Counted from the stretch's first letter, positions 35,560 through 45,187 are shown. The stretch is 59,381 nucleotides of DNA from Microseira wollei NIES-4236 (GCF_020521235.1 NZ_BLAY01000045.1:1-59381); one strand, 5' to 3'. Made by a program: numbers and translations. The notes: a model not told the origin generated them from the sequence alone.

Positions 35560-35786
35560 AAAGTTTTGAATGGCGAGGGATAAAATACCTAAAATCTTTT
35601 TGATATCTCTAATATAATACTCGCTTAGATCGATTGAAACTAATTGCCCTTCCAGTTTAAGAAATTGCCAAATTGTGCCAAGGGTTACGGCTCGATAAAT
35701 AGTCTTAATTTGATTTCCTTCGCGTTCGTTAAACACCTGTGCAAATCTTTAATTAAGTCATTTAATTTAAAGTCACTATAAGCCAT
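35542..35786 (-). pseudogene. Remnant of a cyanobacterial nuclease-like family gene with internal deletion
   Basis: ATG 35786 starts MAYSDFKLNDLIKDL, a common N-terminus of a cyanobacterial family of about 190 residues that is often nuclease-like. After 15 codons the sequence jumps, in another frame, to the family's C-terminal part (VFNEREGNQIKTIYRAVTLGTIWQFLKLEGQLVSIDLSEYYIRDIKKILGIL). The middle (about 110 residues, with the expected catalytic core) is deleted. The end runs into a family P repeat (NFRNPVF). Recognition of the family is from memory and has not been tested. Confidence 0.7.
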
Positions 35787-35815
35787 AAATTAAACCTCTT
35801 GAAATCAACTACGAT

Positions 35816-37405
35816 TCAAACTATCCCACGCAACACGGGTATCAAATATTGCGTCAAGGTAAAGGCATCAACGCCTAATTCAGTGCGTTCTTTTGCTGCT
35901 AAAATTCCGGCTTGAGCGTGCCACCATGCGCCTGTTGCGACTATTTCTGCTATTGGCATTTGTGGGGAAGATGCTTGCGCGAGCAGTCCACCGAGTAGTC
36001 CAGTTAACACATCGCCGCTACCGCCACGGGCAAGGGCGGGAGTGCTTTCGGGGATAATATATATAGAACCGGAAGGATTGGCGATCGCAGTCCTAGCTCC
36101 TTTCAACAATACCACTGCATTGCTTTGTTGCGAGGCCAGGGAAACCGCTTCTATTCTATCTTTGGTTGGCTCGGCAATATCGGGAAATAAACGTTTGAAT
36201 TCGCCAGCATGAGGCGTGAGAATTGTAGGTGCTTCTCGCGGGGATAGTTCTAATTGGGCAAGGATATTTAAACCATCGGCATCTAATACTAAAGTGCGAT
36301 CGCTTTCCAAAACACTTTGCACAACTGGGGTAGCATCGGTAGTTAAACCGGGACCACATGCGATCGCGCTATAGGAGTCCAAGTTTATCCCATCTGGGAG
36401 GGATGCGATCGCGCCCGTTTCTGTTTCCGGACAATCTACGATCAAAGCTTCCGGTAAATGGGATACCAACAGCGGTTTTAGCGACGCTGGTACGGCAATT
36501 GAAAGCATTCCGACACCGCTTCCCCTTGCACCCAATCCGGTTAAAATTGCTCCCCCAGCATAGCGACGAGAACCGCAAATTAAGAGTAAATGTCCTTGTT
36601 TATATTTATGGGTCACTGGCGGACGAACTAAGGGCAAATTAGCGTAAGCATTTGCTTTCGTCACGCGCTGAATTTTGGGCGTTGCGCCCAATACTGCCGC
36701 AATATCTGCTAAAGGTATATCAAAACCAATTAATTCTGCTTTGCCGATATATTCCAAAGCTTGGTCTTGCAGAAATGCCTGTTTCCACAACCCCAAACAC
36801 AAGGTTCGAGTTGCGCGAACTGCCGTTCCCAATACTTCTCCCGTATCCGTATGCAAACCGGAAGGAATATCGATGCTGATGATTGGTTTAGACCATGAAT
36901 TTAACTTGTTTATGGCATCTGCAACCGAGTCGGAAAGGGGTCTTTCTAACCCAAATCCAAATAACCCATCAATAATGATATCGCAATCTTGCAGCGGTTC
37001 AATTTGGTCAAAAAAGGGAATGGTGAGACTGCGTGCATATCTGGCGTGCTGGGATGTTAATTCTTTGAGTTTGGGAAAAGCAAGATAAACCGAAACTTTA
37101 TAGCCTTGAAAATGCAATTCGCGAGCCACAACTAAAGCATCGCCACCATTATGACCGGGGCCAACTAAAATGCCAATATTTAAAGATTGGTGATTGGTAA
37201 TTGGTAATTGGTTCTCGCTGCCTTTTAATGGATAGAGTTCCTCAATTCGACGCGCAATTAATCCTGCTACTTTTTCCATTAAAGCTGCAACGGGCATTCC
37301 CGCAACAAATACGCGCTCTTCAATTTGGTGCATTTGTTCGGCGGTGACTACAAATTGAGCGATTTTGGATTGGTAATTGTTATTTGAATTATGCACCCCT
37401 TTCAT
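35816..37405 (-). CDS. nnr: Bifunctional NAD(P)HX epimerase / ADP-dependent NAD(P)HX dehydratase
   Basis: This 529-residue metabolite-repair enzyme restores hydrated NAD(P)H. The N-terminal epimerase (YjeF_N, about 20-225) has GILVGPGHNGGDALVVARELHFQGY. The C-terminal dehydratase (about 235-520) has KQGHLLLICGSRRYAGG, DADGLNIL, LTPHAGEFKRL and ARGGSGDVLTGLLGG. I choose ATG 37405, preceded by AGGGGGAAAA, over in-frame starts at 37432 and 37468 that lie in repeat sequence. A repeat-derived insert, ENQLPITNHQSLN (plus-strand 37184-37212), sits just before the NAD-binding strand of the epimerase and keeps frame. Confidence 0.94.
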   Translation of the reverse strand: MKGVHNSNNNYQSKIAQFVVTAEQMHQIEERVFVAGMPVAALMEKVAGLIARRIEELYPLKGSENQLPITNHQSLNIGILVGPGHNGGDALVVARELHFQGYKVSVYLAFPKLKELTSQHARYARSLTIPFFDQIEPLQDCDIIIDGLFGFGLERPLSDSVADAINKLNSWSKPIISIDIPSGLHTDTGEVLGTAVRATRTLCLGLWKQAFLQDQALEYIGKAELIGFDIPLADIAAVLGATPKIQRVTKANAYANLPLVRPPVTHKYKQGHLLLICGSRRYAGGAILTGLGARGSGVGMLSIAVPASLKPLLVSHLPEALIVDCPETETGAIASLPDGINLDSYSAIACGPGLTTDATPVVQSVLESDRTLVLDADGLNILAQLELSPREAPTILTPHAGEFKRLFPDIAEPTKDRIEAVSLASQQSNAVVLLKGARTAIANPSGSIYIIPESTPALARGGSGDVLTGLLGGLLAQASSPQMPIAEIVATGAWWHAQAGILAAKERTELGVDAFTLTQYLIPVLRGIV

Positions 37406-37429
37406 TTTTCCCCCTTTCTCCCGATTACC

Positions 37430-37472
37430 CATTACCCTCGTCACCAGGGATCTGCCTAGTAACGCCATTACC
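37430..37472. repeat. Degenerate family A repeat
   Basis: CCATTACCCTCGTCACCAGG...GCCTAGTAACGCCATTACC matches the outline of the repeat at 1-290, 11147-11290 and 49184-49256. It lies between the Nnr start and the end of the upstream gene. Confidence 0.65.
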
Positions 37473-38364
37473 GACTGTAATAAATTTGTGCATTCTCCAT
37501 ACCAAAGTCCTGTAAATAGCGATGCCAGTTTTCGGCGGTTTCTCGGTTGCGAAATGGCCCGACCATGACATACGAGCCATCCGCTTCGTTGCGCCTGGAA
37601 ATACCTTCTTGACTGCCAAAATCGGGAGCCATTTGTCTTACTTGCGCTTCAACTACGGGCAGTTCTTCTTCGCTGCATGGAATGACTACTGCATAGTAAT
37701 CATTGTCAACTGAAGCAACGGGTCGGTCATCGCCTACAGCTTCAAATCTAGCCCAACTTTCTTCAAATTCAACGAGATCGACGCGAGGAATAAGGCGGCG
37801 ATCGCGCAGTCTATTTGCTAAGCGCAGCGCCCGATCTTCGCTGTCAAATATTCCGGCGCGAATCACTGTTCTTCCCCGGTAGCGCACAAAAAAAGCGCTG
37901 TCAGTTAATTCCCGCACTTCTCTTAAAATGCGCGGATCGCTGCTAATGACGTAGACAAAAAACTGACGCGCATAACGCCTCGTATCAACCGTAGCAATGT
38001 CAGCAATAATGCCTCGGCTTTCCAAATCTCGAAGCCGATCTTCTGCGGTTGAACGGCGTCTGTATATGGCTAATTGAATAACATCTCTTCCTTTAAAGCG
38101 TACCCGCGTTGCCGATCTTTCTACTCGTTGAACCGCTTCTAATAAGTTGCGACTATAACGATCCACATAAACTAGATAGCCGTCAATATCGCCTCGCCTT
38201 CGCGCCGCTTCTGGGTAGTCGCGTTTGACCGCCGTTGGCGGGACTGACTTGGCGAGGGTGGTGGGGGAAGCGATCGCTATAGTACCCCCTAACAGTAAAC
38301 CTCCCCAGAAACCCGGTTTCTTGAAGAAACCGGGTTTCTTCACATATGTCGAACGTCCTCTCAT
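37468..38364 (-). CDS. Exported protein with SPOR-like repeats; signal peptide carries a family P repeat
   Basis: This 298-residue protein has two or three repeats of an alpha/beta pattern (IQLAIYRRRSTAEDRLRDLESRGI; VIRAGIFDSEDRALRLANRLRDRR; VMVGPFRNRETAENWHRYLQ). The pattern resembles SPOR peptidoglycan-binding domains. The start at 38364 is preceded by GGAAGGA at a normal distance; ATG 38370 is also possible. The N-terminus is a signal peptide whose basic n-region, KKPGFFKKPGFW, is encoded by the 33-bp family P hairpin (38307-38339), followed by GGLLLGGTIAIASPTTLAKS. It is probably periplasmic and possibly bound to the cell wall. Divergent from mnmA. Confidence 0.8.
   Translation of the reverse strand: MRGRSTYVKKPGFFKKPGFWGGLLLGGTIAIASPTTLAKSVPPTAVKRDYPEAARRRGDIDGYLVYVDRYSRNLLEAVQRVERSATRVRFKGRDVIQLAIYRRRSTAEDRLRDLESRGIIADIATVDTRRYARQFFVYVISSDPRILREVRELTDSAFFVRYRGRTVIRAGIFDSEDRALRLANRLRDRRLIPRVDLVEFEESWARFEAVGDDRPVASVDNDYYAVVIPCSEEELPVVEAQVRQMAPDFGSQEGISRRNEADGSYVMVGPFRNRETAENWHRYLQDFGMENAQIYYSR
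38307..38339. repeat. Family P double palindrome inside a signal-peptide coding region
   Basis: Two AGAAACC-type palindromes back to back (33 bp) encode the two KKPGF units of the exported protein's n-region. Confidence 0.92.
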
Positions 38365-38550
38365 GTCCATTCCTTCCTCATCCTCAAATTTTACCCAGTT
38401 TGACGCAAATTTTACAGTCAGTGTACTATAAGACATCTCTCAAGAGTTCGCACTTTCAAAAGCTTCCACAACCATCCAAGATTTATCTCAAAGTGTTAAC
38501 TTAGAAAAAGTTAGTTCTATGGATGTTTAGTTCGAGTCGATTTCAATGCT

Positions 38551-39657
38551 ATGAACAGAGTAGTTGTTGGCCTTTCTGGTGGCGTTGACAGTTCAGTAGC
38601 AGCCGCCATTCTCCATCATCAGGGATACGAAGTTGTTGGTTTAACCCTTTGGCTGATGAAGGGGAAAGGTCAATGCTGCTCTGAAGGTATGGTAGATGCT
38701 GCGTTTATTTGCGAACAGTTGGGTATCCCCCATCACATCGTCGATAGCCGCGATGTGTTTCAAGCCCATATCGTAGACTATCTCGTCGCCGGATACAGCG
38801 ACGGCATTACGCCCCTGCCTTGTTCCCAGTGTAACAAGACGGTGAAGTTCGGCCCGATGGTAAAATATGCCCGCGAACAGTTAGGCATCGATAAAATTGC
38901 TACGGGTCATTATGCGCGAATTAGTTACAATTCTGACCTCGGTCGCTATCAGTTGCTACGGGCGGTGGATCAAAGTAAAGACCAGTCGTATTTCTTGTAC
39001 GATTTGACACAAGATTTACTGGCAGCTTCTGTATTTACACTAGGAGAAATGCACAAAACCGAAACGCGGAAAATTGCGGCAGAATTTGGGTTGAAGACTG
39101 CGGATAAACCGGAAAGTATGGACTTGTGCTTGGTAGAAGCTAATGGTTCAATGCGCGAGTTTTTGGATAAGTATTTAGCTGCGAAAAAGGGCGATATTGT
39201 TGACAGAGAAGGGCGCGTATTGGGTCAGCACGATGGTGTCCATCATTACACGATTGGACAGCGCCGGGGGCTGGGAATTGCGGCGGCGGAAGCTTTGTAC
39301 GTGATTGGGATCGATGCGGTGAATAATAGGGTAGTGGTGGGCGATCGCACGCATCTCACCCAACCCGAATGCACCGTCTCTCGCGTCAACTGGGTATCGA
39401 TTGCACCCCCGACTACACCGATTCGCGCCGAAGTCCAAATCCGGTATCGCACGACGCCTGCACCCGTGACGGTGATTCCTTTGATGGACGGGCAAGATGC
39501 CCATCCCACAAGAGTGTGGGACGGGCAAGATGCCCATCCCACAAGAGTTAAACTGGTGTTTGACGAACCCCAATTAAGCATTACTCCCGGACAAGCTGCT
39601 GTTTGGTACGACGGGGATATCTTGTTAGGTGGCGGAATTATCGAACGGCAAAATTAG
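38551..39657 (+). CDS. mnmA: tRNA-specific 2-thiouridylase
   Basis: This 368-residue enzyme activates U34 of tRNA for Lys, Glu and Gln with ATP and transfers sulfur. The N-type ATP pyrophosphatase loop is [17 protein letters not shown] (about 5-21). Catalytic cysteines lie in [12 protein letters not shown] (about 90-101) and DLCLVEA (about 191-197). The middle and C-terminal domains bind tRNA. In the C-terminal domain two copies of a 33-bp repeat, encoding [11 protein letters not shown] and [11 protein letters not shown] (about 313-334), are inserted before the strand [22 protein letters not shown]. Frame is kept, so the enzyme is probably functional with a longer loop. Confidence 0.95.
   Translation: MNRVVVGLSGGVDSSVAAAILHHQGYEVVGLTLWLMKGKGQCCSEGMVDAAFICEQLGIPHHIVDSRDVFQAHIVDYLVAGYSDGITPLPCSQCNKTVKFGPMVKYAREQLGIDKIATGHYARISYNSDLGRYQLLRAVDQSKDQSYFLYDLTQDLLAASVFTLGEMHKTETRKIAAEFGLKTADKPESMDLCLVEANGSMREFLDKYLAAKKGDIVDREGRVLGQHDGVHHYTIGQRRGLGIAAAEALYVIGIDAVNNRVVVGDRTHLTQPECTVSRVNWVSIAPPTTPIRAEVQIRYRTTPAPVTVIPLMDGQDAHPTRVWDGQDAHPTRVKLVFDEPQLSITPGQAAVWYDGDILLGGGIIERQN
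39484..39549. repeat. 33-bp tandem repeat, family C, inside mnmA
   Basis: Two copies of GGACGGGCAAGATGCCCATCCCACAAGAGTGTG-type sequence lie in frame. The shared core CCATCCCACAAGAGT links it to the insert in the antitoxin gene (25931-25955) and to the orthocaspase repeat (43194-43313). Confidence 0.9.
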
Positions 39658-39694
39658 CAACAAATTTTGTCTTTGTATGTAGTAGTTATTTCCT

Positions 39695-39820
39695 TACAGC
39701 GGCTTGCAGCCGCGTGAGGGAAAGCGTTATCGCTTCGTTTGTGTAGCGGCAGCATTAATGCTGCCGCTACACAAACGAGAGCCACAAGGGCTGTACCTCA
39801 TGCGAGTGCAATCCGCTATA
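39695..39820. mobile_element. MITE-like element family M1, copy 2
   Basis: This 126-bp element has ends TACAGCGGCTTGC / GCAATCCGCTATA and the central palindrome GCGGCAGCATTAATGCTGCCGC. The whole can fold into one long hairpin. There is no coding capacity. Confidence 0.85.
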
Positions 39821-40130
39821 ATAGTAGAGGCTAAAATGTCGCCGAACAAAATTGAAAACCTCATCCCTGAACAAGAAGCGCTGATTCCAGTATATCGGGA
39901 AAAGTGGAGACAAATTGCTCTTTCAAGCAAGCCAATTGATAGGGAAAAAGCGGCTGAAGCGATAAAATCAGCGTATATTGCGATTGGCTATAAGCAGCCT
40001 AGAATCCTTTTTTTTGATAGCCCAAGTGCTGCTATAGAAACTATTGTTCATAACAGCGATCTCAAGAGAGAACGGGGAAACAAGCTGGGAAGCCAATTGA
40101 GGAGACACTTGGACATCCAATTGTGGAGTC

Positions 40131-40260
40131 ATATCACGTCCTTAAGCAACGGTTGTGTAACTGCTAATAGCTAATCGCTAATGGCTGCTGTCAGGCAATT
40201 GGCAATTAGCTATTAGCAATTAGCCATCGATACACTACCGATCTCTCGCGGACATGATAT
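40131..40260. mobile_element. MITE-like element family M2, copy 1
   Basis: This 130-bp element has ends ATATCACGTCC / GGACATGATAT and an inner GCTAATAGCTAATCGCTAATGG / CCATTAGC-type repeat. Removing it together with the next C joins TGGAGT to CAACTC and restores the WSQL reading of the host gene, so insertion was precise. A second copy is at 45251-45390. Confidence 0.85.
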
Positions 40261-40371
40261 CAACTCAAAAGCCAACTGGACAGTCAACTAGCAAACCAAC
40301 TCGAAACCCAACTGATGAGTCAACTTTTACTCGAATTGATGAGTCAAGTGGGTAGATAACTCAAGTTGCTA

Positions 40372-40489
40372 GTTATCTCTCTGGGAGCGGCTAATGGCTA
40401 ATGGCTAATGGCTAATGTCAGTAAAAATCCAAGATTAGCAAGCTGGCAATTAGCTATTAGCAACGCCCTTGTTTATAACTAGCAACTTG
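40372..40489. mobile_element. MITE-like element family M3, copy 1
   Basis: This is a 118-bp element with perfect 15-bp terminal inverted repeats, CAAGTTGCTAGTTAT / ATAACTAGCAACTTG. The interior has GGCTAATGGCTAAT repeats. It is inserted in the DUF6745-type gene. Confidence 0.88.
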
Positions 40490-41095
40490 CGTTAGATATT
40501 TGGTAAGTCAACTGGGAAACCAACTCGACAGCCAAAATCCCGTTATTTTCGGTCAAGTATCAAGGTGGACGCTATATGATATGTTGGTTAAAAAGTTGGG
40601 TCATAATATTTTGACCCGGAAGGATGGGCATGTCGCGGCAGTTTATTTGATTTTTGTATTGCCGTTTTAAATTGCGATGGCGACCAAAATAGATGGGAAA
40701 AGTTTCAGTTGCTAGCCAAGGAATGTGGCTGGATATTTCCTTATGAAAATACTTGCCTTGTATGCGATCGCCCAATTAAACTGTCTTTTGATAGCGAACA
40801 TCGCCTTCACGCTGAAGCAGACCTCGCTATTCAATTTGCTGATGGATTCAGCATGTATGCCAATCACGGTCAAGGCGTATGGTTACCTAAAAAATATGGG
40901 AAACTTCACCCAAAACAGTGGCAAGCACAATGGCTTTTAGAAGAAAAGAACGCTGAAGTGAGGCGAGTATTAATTCAGGGAATAGGTGACGAGCGCATCT
41001 GCCAAGAGTTGCAAGCAATTGAATTAGATAATTGGCAAGAATACACTTTATTAAAAATAAATGCCGATGTTGATGAAGAGCAAATGTATTTAACG

Positions 41096-41242
41096 CAAGT
41101 TGCTAGTTATCTTTTTAGGTCCCAAGACAGGCTAATGGCTAATAGCTAATGGCTGGTAGACCAGAAAAATATTCCCATCAGCAATTAGCAAGCTGGCGAT
41201 TAGCAATGCAAGCAACCCACGATAGTTATAACTAGCAACTTG
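41096..41242. mobile_element. MITE-like element family M3, copy 2
   Basis: This 147-bp element has the same perfect 15-bp ends as 40372-40489 and lies in the same broken gene. TATTTA occurs at both borders (41087-41092 and 41246-41251) and looks like a target duplication. Confidence 0.88.
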
Positions 41243-41383
41243 GGTTATTTATTAAAAATGACTTGCCCAAGCACCGGGCATATTCACGCCTTGCGCGTTC
41301 CACCTGATATGACATCGGCGAGGGAAGCAATTCGGTGGGTGAATTGGGGCATAGACCCAGAAGAATTTTCCGTGCAAACCTAA

Positions 41384-41446
41384 CTAAGCCATCGCTCGAA
41401 TTTCCAAAATCTGCTCGTCGCGCATCTCAATAACATCCACCCCTTG
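41384..41446 (-). pseudogene. 3' remnant of a SnoaL/NTF2-like gene
   Basis: About 20 codons on the minus strand read GVDVIEMRDEQILEIRAMA and then a stop that abuts the stop of the DUF6745-type pseudogene. This is how many SnoaL-like (NTF2 fold) proteins end. The rest of the gene is gone. Identification from so short a piece is tentative. Confidence 0.45.
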
Positions 41447-41570
41447 GAAAAATTAGAAACCCATTCCTGGCTGATGGTAAGATAAAAAGTTGGTTAAATT
41501 AGGCCGCTGCCAGCTTACATCAGCGGTTAACTCGTTCAATCAGTCGCTATTCGCAGAAGAAGGAATCACT

Positions 41571-42749
41571 TTGAGTCAGCATCTAGACGGCATCCTCCCT
41601 CACGGCGGTCACTTAATTAATCGCATTGCTACCCCGCAAGAAAAGCAAGAATTTCTCGCGCAAGCGAATTTCCTGCCCCGCGTCCAACTCGACGAGAGGG
41701 CGTTTTCTGACTTGGTGATGATTGCCATTGGCGGTTTTAGTCCGCTGCATGGCTTTATGGAAAAACCAGACTACGAGCAAGTCGTCACCGATATGCGCCT
41801 GATCAATGGTCTGCCTTGGTCAATTCCGGTTACCCTGTCGGTAGCGGAAGCAGTGGCAGAACCGTTAAAAGAAGGCAGCTGGGTACGTTTGGACGACCCG
41901 AATGGGCGATTTGTCGGCGTTTTAGAATTAACCCAAAAATATCGTTACAACAAAGCTCACGAAGCGGTGAATGTCTACCGCACCGACGATATCAAGCACC
42001 CAGGCGTGGAAGTGGTTTATAACCAAGGGTCGATTAATTTAGCCGGACCAGTTTGGCTGCTGGAACGCGACCCCCATCCCCAATTTCCCAAATATCAAAT
42101 CGACCCGATTGAGTCGCGCCGGATGTTTAAAGAAAAGGGATGGAAAACGATTGTCGGGTTCCAAACGCGCAATCCTATTCACAGAGCGCACGAATATATC
42201 CAAAAAGCGGCGATGGAAACCGTGGATGGGTTATTCCTGCATCCGTTGGTGGGCGCGACGAAGGATGATGATATTCCAGCAGATGTGCGGATGCGCTGCT
42301 ACGAGATTATTCTGGAACACTACTACCCCAAAGACCGGGTAATTCTGGCGATCAATCCTTCGGCGATGCGCTATGCTGGCCCGCGGGAGGCGATTTTCCA
42401 CGCCATCGTCCGCAAAAATTACGGCTGCACCCACTTTATCGTGGGACGCGACCATGCGGGCGTGGGCGACTACTACGGCACTTATGACGCTCAATATATT
42501 TTTGATGAATTTGAGCCAGGGGAAATGGGCATCGTGCCGATGATGTTTGAACACGCCTTCTACTGCAAGATTACCGGGGGGATGGCGACGACGAAAACGA
42601 GTCCCAGCACCCCCGAACAGCGGATACACTTGTCGGGAACGAAGGTGCGCGAGATGCTCAGACGGGGAGAACTACCGCCCCCAGAGTTTTCCCGCCCTGA
42701 AGTTGCGGCAGAACTAGCAAGAGCAATGCGAGTTCCCACCGAGGTTTAA
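41571..42749 (+). CDS. sat: Sulfate adenylyltransferase (ATP sulfurylase)
   Basis: This 392-residue enzyme activates sulfate with ATP to APS, the first step of assimilation. Landmarks are [27 protein letters not shown] (HxxH ATP-binding motif; about 190-206), [48 protein letters not shown] and [15 protein letters not shown] choose TTG 41571, which gives [13 protein letters not shown], the usual N-terminus, and has AAGGA seven bases upstream. The frame is open to TTG 41490 but that extension is not family-like. No neighbouring assimilation genes are visible. Confidence 0.94.
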   Translation: MSQHLDGILPHGGHLINRIATPQEKQEFLAQANFLPRVQLDERAFSDLVMIAIGGFSPLHGFMEKPDYEQVVTDMRLINGLPWSIPVTLSVAEAVAEPLKEGSWVRLDDPNGRFVGVLELTQKYRYNKAHEAVNVYRTDDIKHPGVEVVYNQGSINLAGPVWLLERDPHPQFPKYQIDPIESRRMFKEKGWKTIVGFQTRNPIHRAHEYIQKAAMETVDGLFLHPLVGATKDDDIPADVRMRCYEIILEHYYPKDRVILAINPSAMRYAGPREAIFHAIVRKNYGCTHFIVGRDHAGVGDYYGTYDAQYIFDEFEPGEMGIVPMMFEHAFYCKITGGMATTKTSPSTPEQRIHLSGTKVREMLRRGELPPPEFSRPEVAAELARAMRVPTEV

Positions 42750-42815
42750 CTTGCTTTTAGTCGTTAGTTGCTAGATTTTAGTGGGTAACGCTCACAAAGA
42801 ACTCAGATTTATCCA

Positions 42816-45155
42816 ATGAAGCGACGAGCCTTTTTGCAACGAGCTGGTATAGCGCTGGCAGCTATGGGTATTAGCGAGGCTGGTTTATTGCGCTTTACCC
42901 GCTACTCCCAAGCGTTAGCGCAAACCAGTTCGCGCAAGTTGGCGCTACTGGTGGGTATTAATCAGTATCCCCAATTGCCCGCGCTTGCGGGTTGCGTCAC
43001 CGATGTAGAACTGCAACGGGAACTGCTAATTTATCGGTTTGGCTTCCAAGCGCCGGATGTTCTCGTTTTAACCGACGGACAAGCGACGCGACAAAATATC
43101 GAAACTGCTTTCATCGAGCATCTGGTTAAACAAGCTAAACCGGGCGATGGGGTAATTTTCCACTTCAGCGGGTATGGTAGCCAACTGGTGGTGACAGGCG
43201 AGACGCCTATCCCACAAACGCCTATCCCACAAACGCCTATCCCACAAACGCCTATCCCACAAACAGATACGCCTATCCCACAAACAGATACGCCTATCCC
43301 ACCAACAGATACAACCCAATTACCCATTACCAATAACCCATTACCAAAAATCCAAAATTGTTTGATTGGGGTTGATGGGTTGCTCTCAACTAAAGATACT
43401 TCTGGGGTGAACGTGCTGGCACAAGAGACGCTGTGGTTGTTGTTGCGAAGTCTCCAAACCGATCGCATCGCCACCATCTTAGATACCAGTTTCACTGACC
43501 CCAGCCTCAAGGGATTTATCCCACCGTTACTGGGTAATTTACGGATGCGATCGCGCCCGACTCTCCCAGGCAATCAACTCGACGCCAAGGAACTCGCGTT
43601 TCAAGCCGAACTCGCTAGCCAAGTCAAAACTAATAGGATTCAAAAATTACTCGGTACTGATAAACCCGGACAACTTTTAGCCGCTTCTGACTCCAACCAC
43701 GTCGCCACAGAAGTGCAGTGGAACGGTTTCAGCGCCGGGTTATTTACCTACGCCTTAACCCAACATCTCTGGCAGGTAACAGAAGCGACAACCGTTCAGA
43801 TCAGCATCAGTCGAGTTTCCAGCAGCGTCAAACAAGTTGCAGGCGATCAACAGCAACCTAGCTTGACCTGTCCCCGCGGCGAACAACAAACCCAAACTTA
43901 TCACCTTTTGCCCGATCTAAACCCAGGCGCAGAGGGTGCAGTCATCGGGGTAGAAGATAGTGGAAAAACTGCATTATTGTGGCTCGCAGGACTCCCCGCC
44001 ACAATTTTAGAATTCTACGGGATTAATTCTCTTCTAACTGTAGTTTCGCCGCCCAACTCAGACACCGAAAAGACTTTACCAACAACCTTGTTACAGATGC
44101 GTTCTCGCGAAGGTTTAAAAGCTAAGGCGCGAATTCTTTCTACTGATGGGGATAAACTACAGCCAGGACAACTCGTACAAGAATCGATTCGAGTTTTACC
44201 CCGCAATATTGGTTTAACAGTCGCCCTCGATGCCAGTTTAGAGCGAATCGAGCGCGTAGATGCCACCAGTGCGTTTGCCAACTTGTCTCAAGTCTCGTCA
44301 GTTATCGCTGGAGAACAACCCGCAGATTGTTTATTTGGTCGAGTTGAAAATACTGCTGTTTCATCGATTCCCATTCCTCAATATGGTTTGTTCAATTTAG
44401 GAAAACAACTGATTCCCAATACCAGAGGGGAACCAGGGGAAGCGATTAAAACAGCAGTGTATCGATTGACACTTAAATTGCGAACCCAACTAGCGGCGAA
44501 GTTATTGCGCTTGAGTGGAAATGAAGCATCTTCTCGCTTAGCTGTAAAGGCGACGCTGCAAAGGGTTGATCAAGGGGAACAGATGTTAATGCACAAAGTT
44601 ACCCGCCTCGCATCGAGGACAAATACCAGTAACGCGGTGTTGTCGATGGGTAATAATGATACAAGTATACTGAAGATTCCCAGGGGGAGCCAGATTCAGT
44701 ACCGACTGGAGAACGAGAGCTTGCACCCAGTCTACGTGATGTTGGTGGGAATGGATGGTGGGGGGAGTGCGATCGCATTATATCCCCAAAAAAAAGAGAG
44801 CTTTGACCTGGTAATTCTTCCCGGAGAATCTATTACCATCCCCCAAATTTCCAATCCCTTCAAATGGATTGTTTCTGAACCCTCTGGACTAGCAGAAACC
44901 CACCTGATTTTTAGTCGTGCGCCTTTTATCCAAACACTCGCCGCTTGGGATAGCATGAATCATCCACGAGGAGATCAAAGGCGAATTGCACGCTTATTCA
45001 ATCCCCTAGAAGTAGCGCGTGCCGTTTTGCAAGACTTGCACCAAGCGAGCGCAGTTACAACCGAGACATTAGGTATTTCTTCTGATAGTTGGGCGATCGA
45101 TGTCAATGCTTGGGCGACGCTGAGTTTTGTTTATGAAGTTGTTGGTAATGGGTAA
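42816..45155 (+). CDS. Orthocaspase-like (p20 caspase fold) protein with Tyr-Ser in place of His-Cys
   Basis: This 779-residue protein starts with a twin-arginine-like leader (MKRRAFLQRAGIALAAMGIS), so it is probably exported or membrane-bound. The caspase p20 fold spans about 40-245 (KLALLVGINQYPQLPALAGCVTDV). The catalytic His position reads HFSGYGSQ (Tyr120) and the catalytic Cys position reads ILDTSFTD (Ser225). Tyr-Ser substitution is a known non-proteolytic variant in cyanobacterial orthocaspases. Between the two sites a family C repeat encodes four or five PIPQT units and then TDTPIPQ units (about 130-165). The C-terminal half (about 380-779) is beta-rich (YRLENESLHPVYVMLVGMDGGG). It is probably a binding or regulatory protein rather than a protease. 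Confidence 0.88.
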   Translation: MKRRAFLQRAGIALAAMGISEAGLLRFTRYSQALAQTSSRKLALLVGINQYPQLPALAGCVTDVELQRELLIYRFGFQAPDVLVLTDGQATRQNIETAFIEHLVKQAKPGDGVIFHFSGYGSQLVVTGETPIPQTPIPQTPIPQTPIPQTDTPIPQTDTPIPPTDTTQLPITNNPLPKIQNCLIGVDGLLSTKDTSGVNVLAQETLWLLLRSLQTDRIATILDTSFTDPSLKGFIPPLLGNLRMRSRPTLPGNQLDAKELAFQAELASQVKTNRIQKLLGTDKPGQLLAASDSNHVATEVQWNGFSAGLFTYALTQHLWQVTEATTVQISISRVSSSVKQVAGDQQQPSLTCPRGEQQTQTYHLLPDLNPGAEGAVIGVEDSGKTALLWLAGLPATILEFYGINSLLTVVSPPNSDTEKTLPTTLLQMRSREGLKAKARILSTDGDKLQPGQLVQESIRVLPRNIGLTVALDASLERIERVDATSAFANLSQVSSVIAGEQPADCLFGRVENTAVSSIPIPQYGLFNLGKQLIPNTRGEPGEAIKTAVYRLTLKLRTQLAAKLLRLSGNEASSRLAVKATLQRVDQGEQMLMHKVTRLASRTNTSNAVLSMGNNDTSILKIPRGSQIQYRLENESLHPVYVMLVGMDGGGSAIALYPQKKESFDLVILPGESITIPQISNPFKWIVSEPSGLAETHLIFSRAPFIQTLAAWDSMNHPRGDQRRIARLFNPLEVARAVLQDLHQASAVTTETLGISSDSWAIDVNAWATLSFVYEVVGNG
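43194..43313. repeat. Family C repeat array in the orthocaspase gene
   Basis: The start GACAGGCGAGACGCCTATCC is shared with the antitoxin insertion. Four 15-bp units (ACGCCTATCCCACAA) and then 21-bp units (with CAGATA added) follow, all in frame. A GGTAATGGGTAAT-type repeat follows directly. Confidence 0.92.
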
Positions 45156-45187
45156 TGGGTAATGGGTAATTGGTAATAGGAGATTCT

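Larger units (their letters stand above)
39835..41383 (+). pseudogene. DUF6745-type gene broken by three MITE-like insertions and frame damage
   Basis: ATG 39835 begins SPNKIENLIPEQEALIPVYREKWRQIALSS, typical of this cyanobacterial family, and runs to RRHLDIQLWS. After the insertion at 40131-40261 the family's QL repeat resumes (QLKSQLDSQLANQLETQL). After the insertion at 40372-40489 it continues (RYLVSQLGNQLDSQ). A frame change in the region 40500-40680 separates it from FDFCIAVLNCDGDQNRWEKFQLLAKECGWIFPYEN, CLVCDRP and IQFADGFSMYANHG, up to NADVDEEQMYLT. After the insertion at 41096-41242 the end resumes (LLKMTCPSTGHIHALRVPPDMTSAREAIRWVNWGIDPEEFSVQT, stop 41381). No full product is possible. 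Confidence 0.85.

Noticed and set aside
37405-37468. Nnr start at 37468
   Set aside because: The extra 21 codons come from family A and GGTAAT repeats, while ATG 37405 has a good ribosome site and fits family length.
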